Positions 23,738 through 32,660 of a DNA stretch of 46,647 bases are shown piece by piece. The DNA lies in NCBI GenBank assembly GCA_934630375.1, contig CAKTVQ010000012.1:1-46647 (forward strand), written 5' to 3'. Position 1 is the first letter of the stretch, and each line of letters starts with the position of its first letter. The stretch comes from an uncultured Collinsella sp. Lineage in GTDB: Bacteria > Actinomycetota > Coriobacteriia > Coriobacteriales > Coriobacteriaceae. Under the pieces are notes generated by a model, which worked only from the letters and a program-made list of their open reading frames with translations, had not been told where the DNA came from and made no database searches. The position numbers and the translations under genes are program-made.

Positions 23738-24613
23738 ATGAACAAGCCGAGTGTTTCCGCCGGCGTCGTTGCCGGCGTTGCCCTGGGAGCTGCGGCGCTC
23801 GGTGCGGCTGCCGTCGCTGTTCGTGCTGCCTGTCTGCAGGTTGCGCGAACCCGCAATGGGTTGGCGCGTGTGAAACGCTTGCACGACGAGAGCGGTGACG
23901 AGGTCCGTGTGCTCGTACAGGGCGGCGTCTACCAAAGTGCGAGCTACGTTGGCGAGCGTTGGGCGGAGCCGGTCTTTGCGTACTATCGCGCATTTGACGA
24001 TGTGTTTGAGGCCGAGGACGCAATGCGTGATGCTTGCGGGCATGGTATCGACCGTATGCTCATGCTGGGCGGTGGCGGGTTTGCCTATCCCAAGTATGCG
24101 CTGATGTCGCATGAGGGCTTGCGCATGGACGTCATTGAGTACGATGCCGAGATTACGCGTCTGGCGCGTCGTTGGTTCTACTTGGACGAGCTGGAACGTA
24201 CGGTTGGCGATCGCCTTCGGGTGATTACCGCCGAGGCGCGCTCGTACCTGGGTGTGACGAGCGTGGGGCATCGTCGCTACGACGTGGTCGTGAGCGATTG
24301 CTTTGGCGGTGCCGAGCCCGTGCGCGAGCTGGCAACCGTTGAGGCGCTGCGTCTGGTGCGGGGCAGCCTGAATACTGGTGGCATCTACGTGGCCAACATC
24401 GTGAGCGCGAACGAGGGAAGTGATGTCACGTTCCTGCGCGATTGCGTTGCTACGGCGCTCGAGGTGTTCGATCGCGCTTGGGTGGTGCCTTGCGGCGACG
24501 CGGAGTTCGGCGGCGAGGAAAACTACCTGCTCATCGCCAGCGACGGTGGCTACGCTTTCACCGAAGCCGTGCCCTTCGACACCGACTTCCTCGGCTTTCC
24601 GCTCCACGACTAG
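23738..24613 (+). CDS. Spermidine-synthase-like protein with N-terminal membrane segment
   Basis: Residues about 8-32 form an alanine/valine-rich membrane span or signal anchor. The rest has a spermidine-synthase Rossmann fold: LMLGGGGFAYPKYAL as the nucleotide loop, MDVIEYDAEI with the acidic ribose-binding residue, and DVVVSDCFGG. Lack of the full polyamine-binding motif and the membrane anchor argue against a simple housekeeping SpeE; related proteins of unknown role are common. It starts directly at the Elp3 stop codon (TAGATG), so the two are translationally coupled. The gene converges with the helicase across 31 bp. It has 291 residues. Confidence 0.7.
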   Translation: MNKPSVSAGVVAGVALGAAALGAAAVAVRAACLQVARTRNGLARVKRLHDESGDEVRVLVQGGVYQSASYVGERWAEPVFAYYRAFDDVFEAEDAMRDACGHGIDRMLMLGGGGFAYPKYALMSHEGLRMDVIEYDAEITRLARRWFYLDELERTVGDRLRVITAEARSYLGVTSVGHRRYDVVVSDCFGGAEPVRELATVEALRLVRGSLNTGGIYVANIVSANEGSDVTFLRDCVATALEVFDRAWVVPCGDAEFGGEENYLLIASDGGYAFTEAVPFDTDFLGFPLHD

Positions 24614-24644
24614 CTCATTGAGCCCCGTCCCAAAAAGACTGGTC

Positions 24645-27089
24645 TTAGGCGTGGTTGCGCCAGCCGAGGACGCGTTGCTTCATGCCTTGGATGTCAAGGA
24701 CGCCTTCGGCAAAGCCTTTGCGAACGAGTTCCTCGGGAACGTACTCGTCGTAACGATCGAAGTAAGGTACCTCGCCGGGGTAGACGAGCTCGATAGGGTC
24801 GAAGTCCTTCTCGGCCTCGGCAGCGAGCACCTCAAAGAACGTTTCCTCGTCGGCCTTCATCTTAAACTGCATAAAGTACGGACGCGATGGATCGAGCCCG
24901 CGAAGGCCCAGCTCCGCGGCGCATTTAATCTTGAGCATGCGTTCGAGTGCCAGGAAGGCATAACTGCCCAGCCACGGGAAGAGCACCCAGGTGTCACCGC
25001 CTAGGTTGATGAGCGGCTTGGTTCCCGCACCCGAAATCTCGGCGGTATGACGAGCCTGCGCCAAGCGGGCCCGTGCGTTTCCCATAAGGTACGGATACGC
25101 TGCGTGCTCGTTGAGCGCCTTGCGCATGCGCTCGAGTACATGCGTGTTGATGTCTCCGGGACAGTCGCCAAAGTAGGCCGGTACACGGCCCTTGACCTGT
25201 GTGGCAAAGACGGTGTGACGCTTCCAGTCAACTTCCTCGACGATCCAGCAATGGCCTGCGATGGCGATGCGCTCGCCAGGTGGTGGCGGGTTGACGATCG
25301 TGCCCAGCTCGGCCGATTCGCTGCGGACGGTAAACTCCTCGTTCTCCTGGAACACGGCGTAGAACTTAAAGTTGTTGATGATGCGCTCGCCCGCGAGGCC
25401 CACGATGAGCCCGCCGCCCTCGGTGACCTGGATGTGGTCGATCTTAATGAGGTGGCGCAGCAGCACGCGGTAGTCATCGGCGGAGACGCGGTGGAAATAG
25501 CTGAGCGTGAGCACGCGCTGGGCAAGCTCGGCCGGTGTGAGCTCGCCGGTGCTGGCGAGCGTCGACATGGTCTGATGATAGAGCAAGCTGTAGGGGAGTC
25601 GATCGAGCTCGGGCGGCTCGACCCACTTTTCCTCGCGATAAAGCTGTACGAGCGCGATACCCTGTAGAAGCTTCCAGGGAATGGTCTCGGGCATCATCGT
25701 GCGCGGCACGGGCTCTTCCTCGCGCATGACGAACCACATCTCGGGCGGAAGATCGCGGCGGCCTGTACGCCCCATGCGTTGCAAGAAGGAACTGACGGTA
25801 AACGGTGCGTCAATCTGGAACGCGCGCTCCAGGCGGCCGATATCAATGCCGAGCTCCAGCGTTGAGGTGGTGACGGTTGTCTGTGCCTGTTCCTCGTCGC
25901 GCATGAGCTCCTCGGCGGTCTCGCGCAGCGATGCCGAGAGGTTGCCGTGGTGGATCAGGAAGCGGTCGGGCTCGTGCCGGTTCTCACAGTAGCTGCGCAG
26001 CATGGAGCACACGGCCTCTGCCTCCTCGCGCGAGTTGGCAAAGACCAGGCACTTGCGGCCGCGGGTATGTTCAAAGATATAGCCCATGCCGGGATCGGCG
26101 TTGTCGGGCGCGGTATCGGTGGGGTTGAGCAGTGCCTGCTCGGTCGCTCGCGGGATGTCGACTTCGCCCTCGGGGGCCGAGGAAGTGCGACGGTCTTTGG
26201 GAGCGGCCTTGCCCCGCGCCTGCTCGCGACGTTGACGGCGTTCTTCCTGTGCAAGCTGTCCGCTGTGGCACATGTCTTGTCCGGATGCAGGCAGCGCCGC
26301 GGGCGCCGCCGTCTCAATACGCTCGCAAGCAAGCACCTCGGCTTCTTGTGGACCTGTGCCTACGAATCCTCGTTGCTGCGCCTGGGGGCCCGAGTTGTAG
26401 AAGTGCTCCATGGAGATGCGCCACACGCGGCGCGGTTCCTCAAAGCGGGGGATAACGCAGTCGCGCCCCGTTCCCTGCGAGAGAAAGGCGCCCGTGCGCT
26501 CGGGGTCCCCGATGGTGGCCGAAAGGCCGATGCGGCGGGGCTGCACGCCTGCCATGCGCGAAAGGCGCTCGATAAGACAGAGCGTCTGGCCGCCACGGTC
26601 GCCGCGCATGAGCGAGTGGACCTCGTCGATAACGACATAGCGCAGGTCGCAAAACATGCGCGGGATGGCCATGTGCTTATGGATCAGGAGCGCCTCGAGT
26701 GATTCGGGCGTAATCTGCAAGATGCCGCTCGGCTTTTTGATGAGTTTGGCCTTATGCGACTGTGAGACATCGCCGTGCCAGTGCCAGACAGGGATATCGG
26801 CCTCTTCGCACAGATCGTTGAGGCGTACAAACTGATCGTTGATGAGCGCTTTGAGAGGGCCAATGTAGAGGGCGCCCACGCTCGCGGGCGGGTTCTCCCA
26901 AAACTCGGTCAGGATGGGAAAGAAGGCCGCTTCGGTTTTGCCGGATGCCGTGGATGCCGTCAGGAGTACATTGTCCTGCGTGTTGAAGATGGCATCTGCC
27001 GCCGCAACCTGAATAGAGCGCAGGCTCTCCCAATCGTGGGAGTAGATAAAGTCTTGGATAAACGGAGCATATCGGTCAAAAGCGTTCAC
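24645..27089 (-). CDS. Lhr-like DEAD/DEAH-box helicase (BrxHI-like)
   Basis: This 814-residue superfamily 2 helicase shows motif I ASTASGKTEAAF (45-56), DEVH (155-158), LSATIGD (189-195) and QRMGRTGRRD (motif VI). A charged, poorly conserved insert separates the two RecA lobes. The C-terminal part is a winged-helix/beta region typical of large Lhr-like helicases. GTG at 27089 is chosen because GAGGAGG lies 4 nt upstream; the longer frame to 27152 lacks a site. It is the last gene of a three-gene block with a DUF2791 ATPase and a TerB-domain protein, an arrangement suggesting DNA processing. Similar helicases are called BrxHI in some BREX loci. Confidence 0.83.
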   Translation of the reverse strand: MNAFDRYAPFIQDFIYSHDWESLRSIQVAAADAIFNTQDNVLLTASTASGKTEAAFFPILTEFWENPPASVGALYIGPLKALINDQFVRLNDLCEEADIPVWHWHGDVSQSHKAKLIKKPSGILQITPESLEALLIHKHMAIPRMFCDLRYVVIDEVHSLMRGDRGGQTLCLIERLSRMAGVQPRRIGLSATIGDPERTGAFLSQGTGRDCVIPRFEEPRRVWRISMEHFYNSGPQAQQRGFVGTGPQEAEVLACERIETAAPAALPASGQDMCHSGQLAQEERRQRREQARGKAAPKDRRTSSAPEGEVDIPRATEQALLNPTDTAPDNADPGMGYIFEHTRGRKCLVFANSREEAEAVCSMLRSYCENRHEPDRFLIHHGNLSASLRETAEELMRDEEQAQTTVTTSTLELGIDIGRLERAFQIDAPFTVSSFLQRMGRTGRRDLPPEMWFVMREEEPVPRTMMPETIPWKLLQGIALVQLYREEKWVEPPELDRLPYSLLYHQTMSTLASTGELTPAELAQRVLTLSYFHRVSADDYRVLLRHLIKIDHIQVTEGGGLIVGLAGERIINNFKFYAVFQENEEFTVRSESAELGTIVNPPPPGERIAIAGHCWIVEEVDWKRHTVFATQVKGRVPAYFGDCPGDINTHVLERMRKALNEHAAYPYLMGNARARLAQARHTAEISGAGTKPLINLGGDTWVLFPWLGSYAFLALERMLKIKCAAELGLRGLDPSRPYFMQFKMKADEETFFEVLAAEAEKDFDPIELVYPGEVPYFDRYDEYVPEELVRKGFAEGVLDIQGMKQRVLGWRNHA

Positions 27090-27163
27090 GGGGCCTCCTC
27101 TCAACAACGGGCTGATCAACGTAGCGGGCAACGGCGCGATATCTTGCAACATCGGCGTTTACC

Positions 27164-27207
27164 CAGATAAAACCTGCCAAAATAAACCTGTCCCTTTTTG
27201 GCAGGTT
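27164..27207 (-). terminator. GGGACAGG-loop hairpin element, copy 4
   Basis: AACCTGCCAAAA (27171-27182) pairs perfectly with TTTTGGCAGGTT (27196-27207). On the minus strand the loop carries AGGGACAGG and TTTTATC follows. It overlaps the stop codon of the ATPase gene. Its flank GGTTTTATCTGGG is nearly identical to copy 1. It would terminate, or attenuate, between the ATPase and helicase genes. Confidence 0.75.
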
Positions 27208-28510
27208 AGATGGTGAACTCGGCGAAGTTGCGGTCGCCGCCTGCGGTGCCGGTGTCGTCTGTTGCGGCTGCCGGCGCCAGCGCGTCGCCGCCGACGCTTT
27301 GCAGTAGCTCGGCCACGTCGGCGTCGGGGTTTTGACACAGAATGTCGAGCAGCTCGATAAAGTCGCGGATGACCTCACGGGGCGTCAGGTGCGTGTCGGC
27401 TCCCACGCGGCCAAACTCAATCTTGAGGAAGTCCACCAAGTCGTTCTCGGTAAGCGTAGGGGTCCAGCCAAAGTAGCCGGCATGGATCTGCATGAGCTTT
27501 TCGATCAGCACCAGCAGCTCCTCATAGGTGAGCGGCTGCAGGCGGATGATGGGCGCAAGCATGTCTTTGAGGTCCTCGCGCGCAAAACGGCCCTGGGCGA
27601 GACGGCTGCGCAGGGCTTCATAGGAAAACACGCCGCGTCGACGGTCCTCGATAGAGGTTGGAGTGCCGCCCATAATCATGCCCAAGTACTGCGCCTTGCC
27701 TTGCAGCGTGTCGTTGTACATGGTCAGGATCTTCTCGTAGTTGTACTGGCGCGTGATAGCGTTGGGAATCTTGTACAGGTTTACAAGTTCGTCGATGAGC
27801 ACCAACATGCCCTTGTAGCCGCTGCAGACCAAAAAGCGTGCGATGAGCTTGACGTAGTCGTACCAGTCGTCGTCGCTGATGATGGTCGAGGAGCCCAGCT
27901 CGGCGCGCGCCTCGCTCTTGGTGCGGTACTCGCCGCGAATCCATTTGGTCACGCGGCTCATGCTCTCTTCGTCGCCCTCTGCGACGGCCGTGCGATAACG
28001 GCGGAGCATGCGGGTGAAGTCAAAGCCGTGAACCATTTCTTCGAGCGGGGCAAGCTGGGCATTGATGGCCGACTCGTCGGCGTCGGCACACGAGGCGACC
28101 CAGCGATCCAGGATAAGATTGAGCGCGCCGCCCTCGGGGCGCGTTTTGGTCGATATGTTGCGGATGAGCTCGCGATAGGTGGCCAGACCCTGGCCCTGGC
28201 CACCCTGCAGGCGGCGCTCGGGGGAAAGGTCGGCATCGGCGACGACGAATCCCTCACCCATGGCGTGTGTGCGGATGGTCTGGAGCAAAAAGCTCTTGCC
28301 GGCGCCGTAGCGACCGACCAGGAAGCGAAAACTTGCGCCGCCATCGGCGATAAGGCTCAGATCGGTGAGCAGAGCGCGAATTTCGACCTCGCGGCCTACG
28401 GTAATGTAGGGAAGGCCGATGCGCGGGACGACGCCGCCCTTGAGCGAGTTGAGAATGACGGCGGCGACGCGCTTGGGCACGCGGGGCGCTGCGGATGCGG
28501 TATCACTCAT
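27206..28510 (-). CDS. BrxD-like (DUF2791) P-loop ATPase
   Basis: The 434-residue protein has Walker A GRYGAGKS at 66-73 and Walker B LVLIDE at 236-241, with the DUF2791 pattern KWIRGEYR and DELVNLYKI, followed by a sensor region MIMGGTPTSIEDRRRG. DUF2791 ATPases include BrxD of BREX phage defence and related ORC/AAA-type proteins that load helicases onto DNA. Its start overlaps the end of the TerB gene by 8 bp, so the two are translationally coupled. The Lhr-like helicase follows after a 116-bp gap holding a hairpin. No BREX core gene is present nearby. The family is firm; the role is inferred. Confidence 0.83.
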   Translation of the reverse strand: MSDTASAAPRVPKRVAAVILNSLKGGVVPRIGLPYITVGREVEIRALLTDLSLIADGGASFRFLVGRYGAGKSFLLQTIRTHAMGEGFVVADADLSPERRLQGGQGQGLATYRELIRNISTKTRPEGGALNLILDRWVASCADADESAINAQLAPLEEMVHGFDFTRMLRRYRTAVAEGDEESMSRVTKWIRGEYRTKSEARAELGSSTIISDDDWYDYVKLIARFLVCSGYKGMLVLIDELVNLYKIPNAITRQYNYEKILTMYNDTLQGKAQYLGMIMGGTPTSIEDRRRGVFSYEALRSRLAQGRFAREDLKDMLAPIIRLQPLTYEELLVLIEKLMQIHAGYFGWTPTLTENDLVDFLKIEFGRVGADTHLTPREVIRDFIELLDILCQNPDADVAELLQSVGGDALAPAAATDDTGTAGGDRNFAEFTI

Positions 28511-30263
28511 GGTCTAGGTATCCTCTCACGTCTGCTTCGTAGTCCTCGATAATCTGCGGTCCTGCCGCGCCAAATTCAATAACGGTGTCGCCCACCAGGT
28601 CAAAGAGGGCCTCGTTGATGCTGTCGACGAGCATATCTTCGCTTTGGCCCGACCGCGCCACCGCCGATGCCGCCTGCGCCGCATTTTGCTCGAGCAGCGC
28701 ACGAAGATAATCTTCTGCGGCGGGGGCGAGTGCGGACGTGATGTCGGCGGGCGCGGCCGTCGCGGGTGTTGGTGCTGGCGCGAGGAGCGGGGCTACGACG
28801 CCAAACTGCTCGGTGGGGATGGTCGGCTCGTCGGCCTCGTCCTGTTCCATGGGCGCCGCGACCGGCTCGACAATCGCCTTGGTCTTCGGTCTGGCTTCTG
28901 GCTTCCCAGGGCCTGCCGCCTCGGCATCCTCAAGCGCGTCGTCCTCGCGTTCCTCGTCGATCAAAAGCGCCTCGCGCGTCTGTGCAGCGGCGCTTCGGAT
29001 GTGTCCCAGCTGGCTCAGGTCGATATCGATCTTGACGGGCTGGTGCGCGGCATCCCACGAAAGCCATGCCACGATCTCATCGTCGATGATCTTGGCCAGA
29101 TATTTGGGGACCTTTTCTTCCTTAAGGGGATGGGCGGGATCTAGCGCCAGGCGCAAGCGCTGATCACAGGCACGCATCATCTCACCGAGCTTGCTGCTCT
29201 TCTGCCTGCTGCCGTGGATGCGCATGCACTCCCAAAAGCCGTTTTGGCAACGGTAGATATGGATGGGGTCCAAGCGATATTCGCAGTCCTCGTGGCGCTC
29301 GGGCGCAAAGAACACGGCCGCGGCAAACATAGTGTAGGGCATGGCCGTCTCCTCCCCAAACAAGCTCGCTACGATGCCGGTCTTTCGATGCGTGTCATAG
29401 TAGCGCGCCATGCGGACATATACGGCGCATGCCACGTGGCGAAGGTCGCGATGGTGGGAACGGTCGAGCCGTGAGTTATTCAGGTTGTACGTGGAGAGCG
29501 CATTGATGGCGGCCATGAGTCGCTCCTCACAAGCCTCGTCGGGCGGAAGGGGGAGCGTGGGCTCTGAGGTTTTGCGACGCTTGGGGGCCTGGGCCGACGG
29601 CGCCGACGCGGGTACAAGGTCTCGCACGGCACGGCGCAGCTCGATGAGGGCGTTGTCGAATGCAACGGTTTTAGAGTCGTGTAGCAGCTTGGGATCGAGC
29701 CCGTGGAACACGGCGTAGTCCTGCAGCCACACGCGTGCGAACCGGTCGATACCGGGCTCAAAGGCGCGATAGGCATCCCAAAACGCCTCGATCTTGTCAA
29801 AGCCATCGAGTGGATCGTCGACGCCAATGCCGCAGATCAATTCATAAAGATACAGAAAAGCAAACGAGGTCGATGTCTTCTCGATGTTGCCGCGACGCAC
29901 TTGGGCGCGCCAGGTAAAGTAGCCACGCAGCTGCCGGTCACTCATGGCGTTGTAGGTAGGAAAGTACGACTTAAAGGTGCCGTTGTAGGGGCAATCGTCC
30001 TCGAAGTCGGCCATCAGCAGGCCCTGACGGTAAAAGAGCTCCGCCTCCGATAGCCAACGCCCCGCTCCGCCCTTGGGATCATCCTGCCAGCGCGATATCT
30101 CGCGCATCTTGCGGTACTGGTCGGGGAGGAAGTTCTGCATCTGACGGCCGGTCTTGAGAATCGGCTCGTCAGCATAGATTTTGTTTGAGAAACGGGCGGA
30201 CTGATGGGTCCGGGCCTCGGCCATAATGCGCTCGATGAGCATCTTGACGTCCTGGTCGGCCAC
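28503..30263 (-). CDS. TerB-N/TerB-C domain protein
   Basis: The 586-residue protein matches the TerB-N type in its first 270 residues (FLPDQYRKMREISRW, GRWLSEAELFYRQGLLMADF, YFTWRAQVRRGN, FAFLYLYELICGIG) and the TerB-C type at its end, separated by a Pro/Ala/Glu-rich linker around 430-520. TerB domains are helical and linked to metal- and stress-related membrane complexes and to DNA-processing loci. Here it leads a block with an ATPase and a helicase. GTG at 30263 follows AGGAGAGG by 4-5 nt. It may be the targeting or sensor component. Domain naming rests on motif memory. Confidence 0.75.
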   Translation of the reverse strand: MADQDVKMLIERIMAEARTHQSARFSNKIYADEPILKTGRQMQNFLPDQYRKMREISRWQDDPKGGAGRWLSEAELFYRQGLLMADFEDDCPYNGTFKSYFPTYNAMSDRQLRGYFTWRAQVRRGNIEKTSTSFAFLYLYELICGIGVDDPLDGFDKIEAFWDAYRAFEPGIDRFARVWLQDYAVFHGLDPKLLHDSKTVAFDNALIELRRAVRDLVPASAPSAQAPKRRKTSEPTLPLPPDEACEERLMAAINALSTYNLNNSRLDRSHHRDLRHVACAVYVRMARYYDTHRKTGIVASLFGEETAMPYTMFAAAVFFAPERHEDCEYRLDPIHIYRCQNGFWECMRIHGSRQKSSKLGEMMRACDQRLRLALDPAHPLKEEKVPKYLAKIIDDEIVAWLSWDAAHQPVKIDIDLSQLGHIRSAAAQTREALLIDEEREDDALEDAEAAGPGKPEARPKTKAIVEPVAAPMEQDEADEPTIPTEQFGVVAPLLAPAPTPATAAPADITSALAPAAEDYLRALLEQNAAQAASAVARSGQSEDMLVDSINEALFDLVGDTVIEFGAAGPQIIEDYEADVRGYLDHE

Positions 30264-30301
30264 CGCCCTCTCCTCTCCCTATACGGTGTCGGTGACCTCA
30301 T

Positions 30302-30330
30302 ATCATAGCACAGCATCAAACAGATGTTCG
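30302..30330 (-). promoter_or_regulatory. Weak candidate promoter of the TerB-ATPase-helicase block
   Basis: On the minus strand a good -10 TATGAT (30302-30307) lies 17 bp from a poor -35 CGAACA (30325-30330). The leader to the GTG is about 35 nt. Confidence 0.3.
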
Positions 30331-30352
30331 AGATACTGCTATGTAGATAGAC

Positions 30353-31069
30353 TTAGAACAGGAGGGCGTAGATGACGGCTATGACGACGGCGGGGAGCAT
30401 GTTGGCCGTGCGGAAGGTCTGAGGTCGGATAAGGTTGACGCCGACGCAGAAGATGAGCATGGAGCCTACGAGTGAGAGGCTGTCGAGGGCTGCTGTGGTC
30501 ATGATGGGGGAGAGCGCGCCGGCAAACAGCGTGATCGTTCCCTGGAACACGGCAACGGGCAGGGCCGAGAAGATACAGCCGCGTCCGAGCGAGGCTGTCA
30601 TGGTGCAGACGATGATGCAGTCCAGTGCACCCTTCAGGGCGAGCGTAGACCAATCGCCGAGCAGACCGTCCTGAATCGATCCCACGATGGCCATCGCGCC
30701 GATGCACACGGTGAGCGATGCCGAGACAAAGGCGTTGGTGAACTCGTTGTCTCCCTCGCTCCCGGTTTTGCGTTTGAGCCATTCGCCGAGGTTTTCGATG
30801 GCGGCCTCCAGGTTGATGGCCTCGCCGATAAGCGAGCCGAGCGCGAATGAGACGATCAACATGGTGGTGCCGGTGGTCGACAGGACGCCGCCGTCGATAA
30901 CGAGCATCTTTTGCATGGTGCCGCCCAAGCCGATAAACAGGACGCACAGCCCCGATGCTTTCATGAGCGTGTCTTGGATGCGCGGTGTGATAAAGCGACC
31001 GCCCGCTAATCCCAAAAGACCGCCCGCAATCAAAAGCACAACGTTGATGATTGTTCCCAAGCCCGGCAT
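30353..31069 (-). CDS. DUF554 (YdfK-like) membrane protein
   Basis: The 238-residue protein is almost wholly hydrophobic, with about six or seven membrane spans and the DUF554 hallmarks GTIINVVLLIAGGLLG at the start, ASLTVCIGAMAIVGSIQDGL in the middle and SLVGSMLIFCVGVNLI near the end. The family is thought to transport small solutes, but no substrate is established. ATG 31069 follows GGGAGGG by 4 nt; the frame to 31138 lacks support. It appears monocistronic, with an AT-rich palindrome about 70 bp upstream. Confidence 0.87.
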   Translation of the reverse strand: MPGLGTIINVVLLIAGGLLGLAGGRFITPRIQDTLMKASGLCVLFIGLGGTMQKMLVIDGGVLSTTGTTMLIVSFALGSLIGEAINLEAAIENLGEWLKRKTGSEGDNEFTNAFVSASLTVCIGAMAIVGSIQDGLLGDWSTLALKGALDCIIVCTMTASLGRGCIFSALPVAVFQGTITLFAGALSPIMTTAALDSLSLVGSMLIFCVGVNLIRPQTFRTANMLPAVVIAVIYALLF

Positions 31070-31138
31070 GAGCCCTCCCGTATTGATGCCAACGTGGCAA
31101 TCGTAGCAGAACGGAATGCGAGGCACATCGCGACTCAT

Positions 31139-31164
31139 CTAATACGTTATATAAGTGGTATTAG
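31139..31164 (-). promoter_or_regulatory. CTAATAC...GTATTAG palindrome upstream of DUF554 gene
   Basis: CTAATAC (31139-31145) and GTATTAG (31158-31164) flank a 12-bp AT-rich centre that contains TTATATAA. It could be a repressor operator overlapping a promoter for the DUF554 gene. Confidence 0.4.
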
Positions 31165-31187
31165 AAACGACGCGCAGCATTTAAGCC

Positions 31188-32618
31188 TCAGGTGGTTGTC
31201 GGGACATAGGGATAGTAGTCAAAGCGCAGTATCATAAGTCGTTGTGGGGATTCGATAGCCGCGGCGATGATATTGGCATCGCGGGCTCGATCAAACCCTT
31301 CGAGTTCGATCTGATACGAGACGTCTTGCATAATGTCCAGACGCCGCCAGGCCAGGAGCGTGTCGCCATCGAATTCCAGGGTCTTGCTTCCGTCTGGGGC
31401 AACGGCGTATAGACGCAGCTTGGCGGTAGTTGCAGGGTCGACAACCGTGATCTTTTTAATTTCGTTTCGAGTATTCTTAGCACCCAGCAAGGTGAGCAGT
31501 GTCGGGGCCACAACCTCGCCCGATGGCAAAAAGACGACCTCGACGGACTCGGGAAATGCGATGATGGCCGACTTGCGGACGGGCTGATTGGCGGCGGCAA
31601 CTTCGATGTTCGCGGCGTCGATAGTCTCTGTGTGGTCGAGCGCGGCAAGCACGCAACAGTTGCCCTCATCGACTTCTTGAGGACCAGCAAGCCCTAGGCT
31701 GTCCGCAAGCTCGGAATCGTTTGGATCGGCAACGGTTTCGTCCGGTGCTTCGAAAGAAGCTGGGACGCTGTTTGCCAGCGATGGCGTGTCCCCCGCACCC
31801 GCTTCTTTGTCTGCGCCCTCTTCTTTTATGGTTGCGTTGCTGGGTCCTTCGTTTGAGGGAAGCGTCTTGGCTCCAAGCGCGGAGGGGACAATCCCGACGG
31901 CCCCGGATCCGTTCCACTCCATTTCGAGAAGCGCCGGGTCGGCGAGAATGCATTGCCTGCCTAGCGCGTGGGCATCAATCTCAATGGGGCTTGCTTTCGT
32001 CCCTCGCGTAAGGCTGAGTGCCCCGGCTGACTTCTCGAAATGAATGTCTGTGTCTTTGGTGCTGACGGCGTAGAACAGCAGGGACGCTTCTCCCGCCGCG
32101 ATGGCATCGGTGCCGGCCTTGGTCAGCCGCAACGATGCCGTGAATGAGAGGGTGGGCTGCGCATCGTCTGCATTCGCGGCGGCGCAGCCCAGACATATGC
32201 CGCCTCCTTTCTCGAAAAACGTAGCGTCGAAGGCGACCTTCGCTCCGTTCGCCGAGTCATCGATCGAAGCGATGTCGATGCGCAGCTCCAAATCGCATGG
32301 ATCGTCATCTGCGTCAAGCACAACCGAATGCCATGTGCAGACGGCACAACCTGCCTGGGATTCGTTTTCCTTATTCGAGCGCCCGATATCCACGACTATC
32401 GAGGCGTCCGTATTCCGGCGAAGGCATCCCGAGGTCAGGATCGTGGCCTGCTTGAGCGAAAATCGCTTGCACATGATGGTGCTCGACGGGTCTGGTGCGG
32501 GGCTTAGAGCTACCGGCAAGGAGTCCGCCATGACGGGGGTTGCCCAAGCGGCGACAGGCGTTCCGGTTGCGAGCGCGCCGCAGAGTGCGACGACGGGCAA
32601 AAGGTTCTTCGATGCCAT
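31188..32618 (-). CDS. Large secreted protein of unknown function
   Basis: A clear signal peptide (residues 1-31, hydrophobic core VVALCGALATGTPVAAWA) precedes 445 residues with no recognised domain. The first half is beta-rich with several cysteines (CAVC and CLGC pairs). A Ser/Pro/Glu/Asp-rich linker lies around 240-310, and a second beta-rich domain ends in FDYYPYVPTTT. There is no sorting motif or membrane anchor. It ends the five-gene surface operon and is probably displayed with or attached to its products. Confidence 0.7.
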   Translation of the reverse strand: MASKNLLPVVALCGALATGTPVAAWATPVMADSLPVALSPAPDPSSTIMCKRFSLKQATILTSGCLRRNTDASIVVDIGRSNKENESQAGCAVCTWHSVVLDADDDPCDLELRIDIASIDDSANGAKVAFDATFFEKGGGICLGCAAANADDAQPTLSFTASLRLTKAGTDAIAAGEASLLFYAVSTKDTDIHFEKSAGALSLTRGTKASPIEIDAHALGRQCILADPALLEMEWNGSGAVGIVPSALGAKTLPSNEGPSNATIKEEGADKEAGAGDTPSLANSVPASFEAPDETVADPNDSELADSLGLAGPQEVDEGNCCVLAALDHTETIDAANIEVAAANQPVRKSAIIAFPESVEVVFLPSGEVVAPTLLTLLGAKNTRNEIKKITVVDPATTAKLRLYAVAPDGSKTLEFDGDTLLAWRRLDIMQDVSYQIELEGFDRARDANIIAAAIESPQRLMILRFDYYPYVPTTT

Positions 32619-32660
32619 GGGGTCTCCTTACCTAATTATGTGTGGCCTGTCTGTGTCTGG

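Noticed and set aside
22268..24607. A 779-residue open frame on the minus strand over elp3 and the next gene
   Set aside because: It is antisense to two well-identified genes, shows no domain, and is typical of long chance frames in GC-rich DNA.
24645..30263. A complete BREX phage-defence system
   Set aside because: Only BrxD-like and BrxHI-like proteins are present; no methyltransferase PglX, phosphatase PglZ or BrxC/PglY gene is seen within the window.
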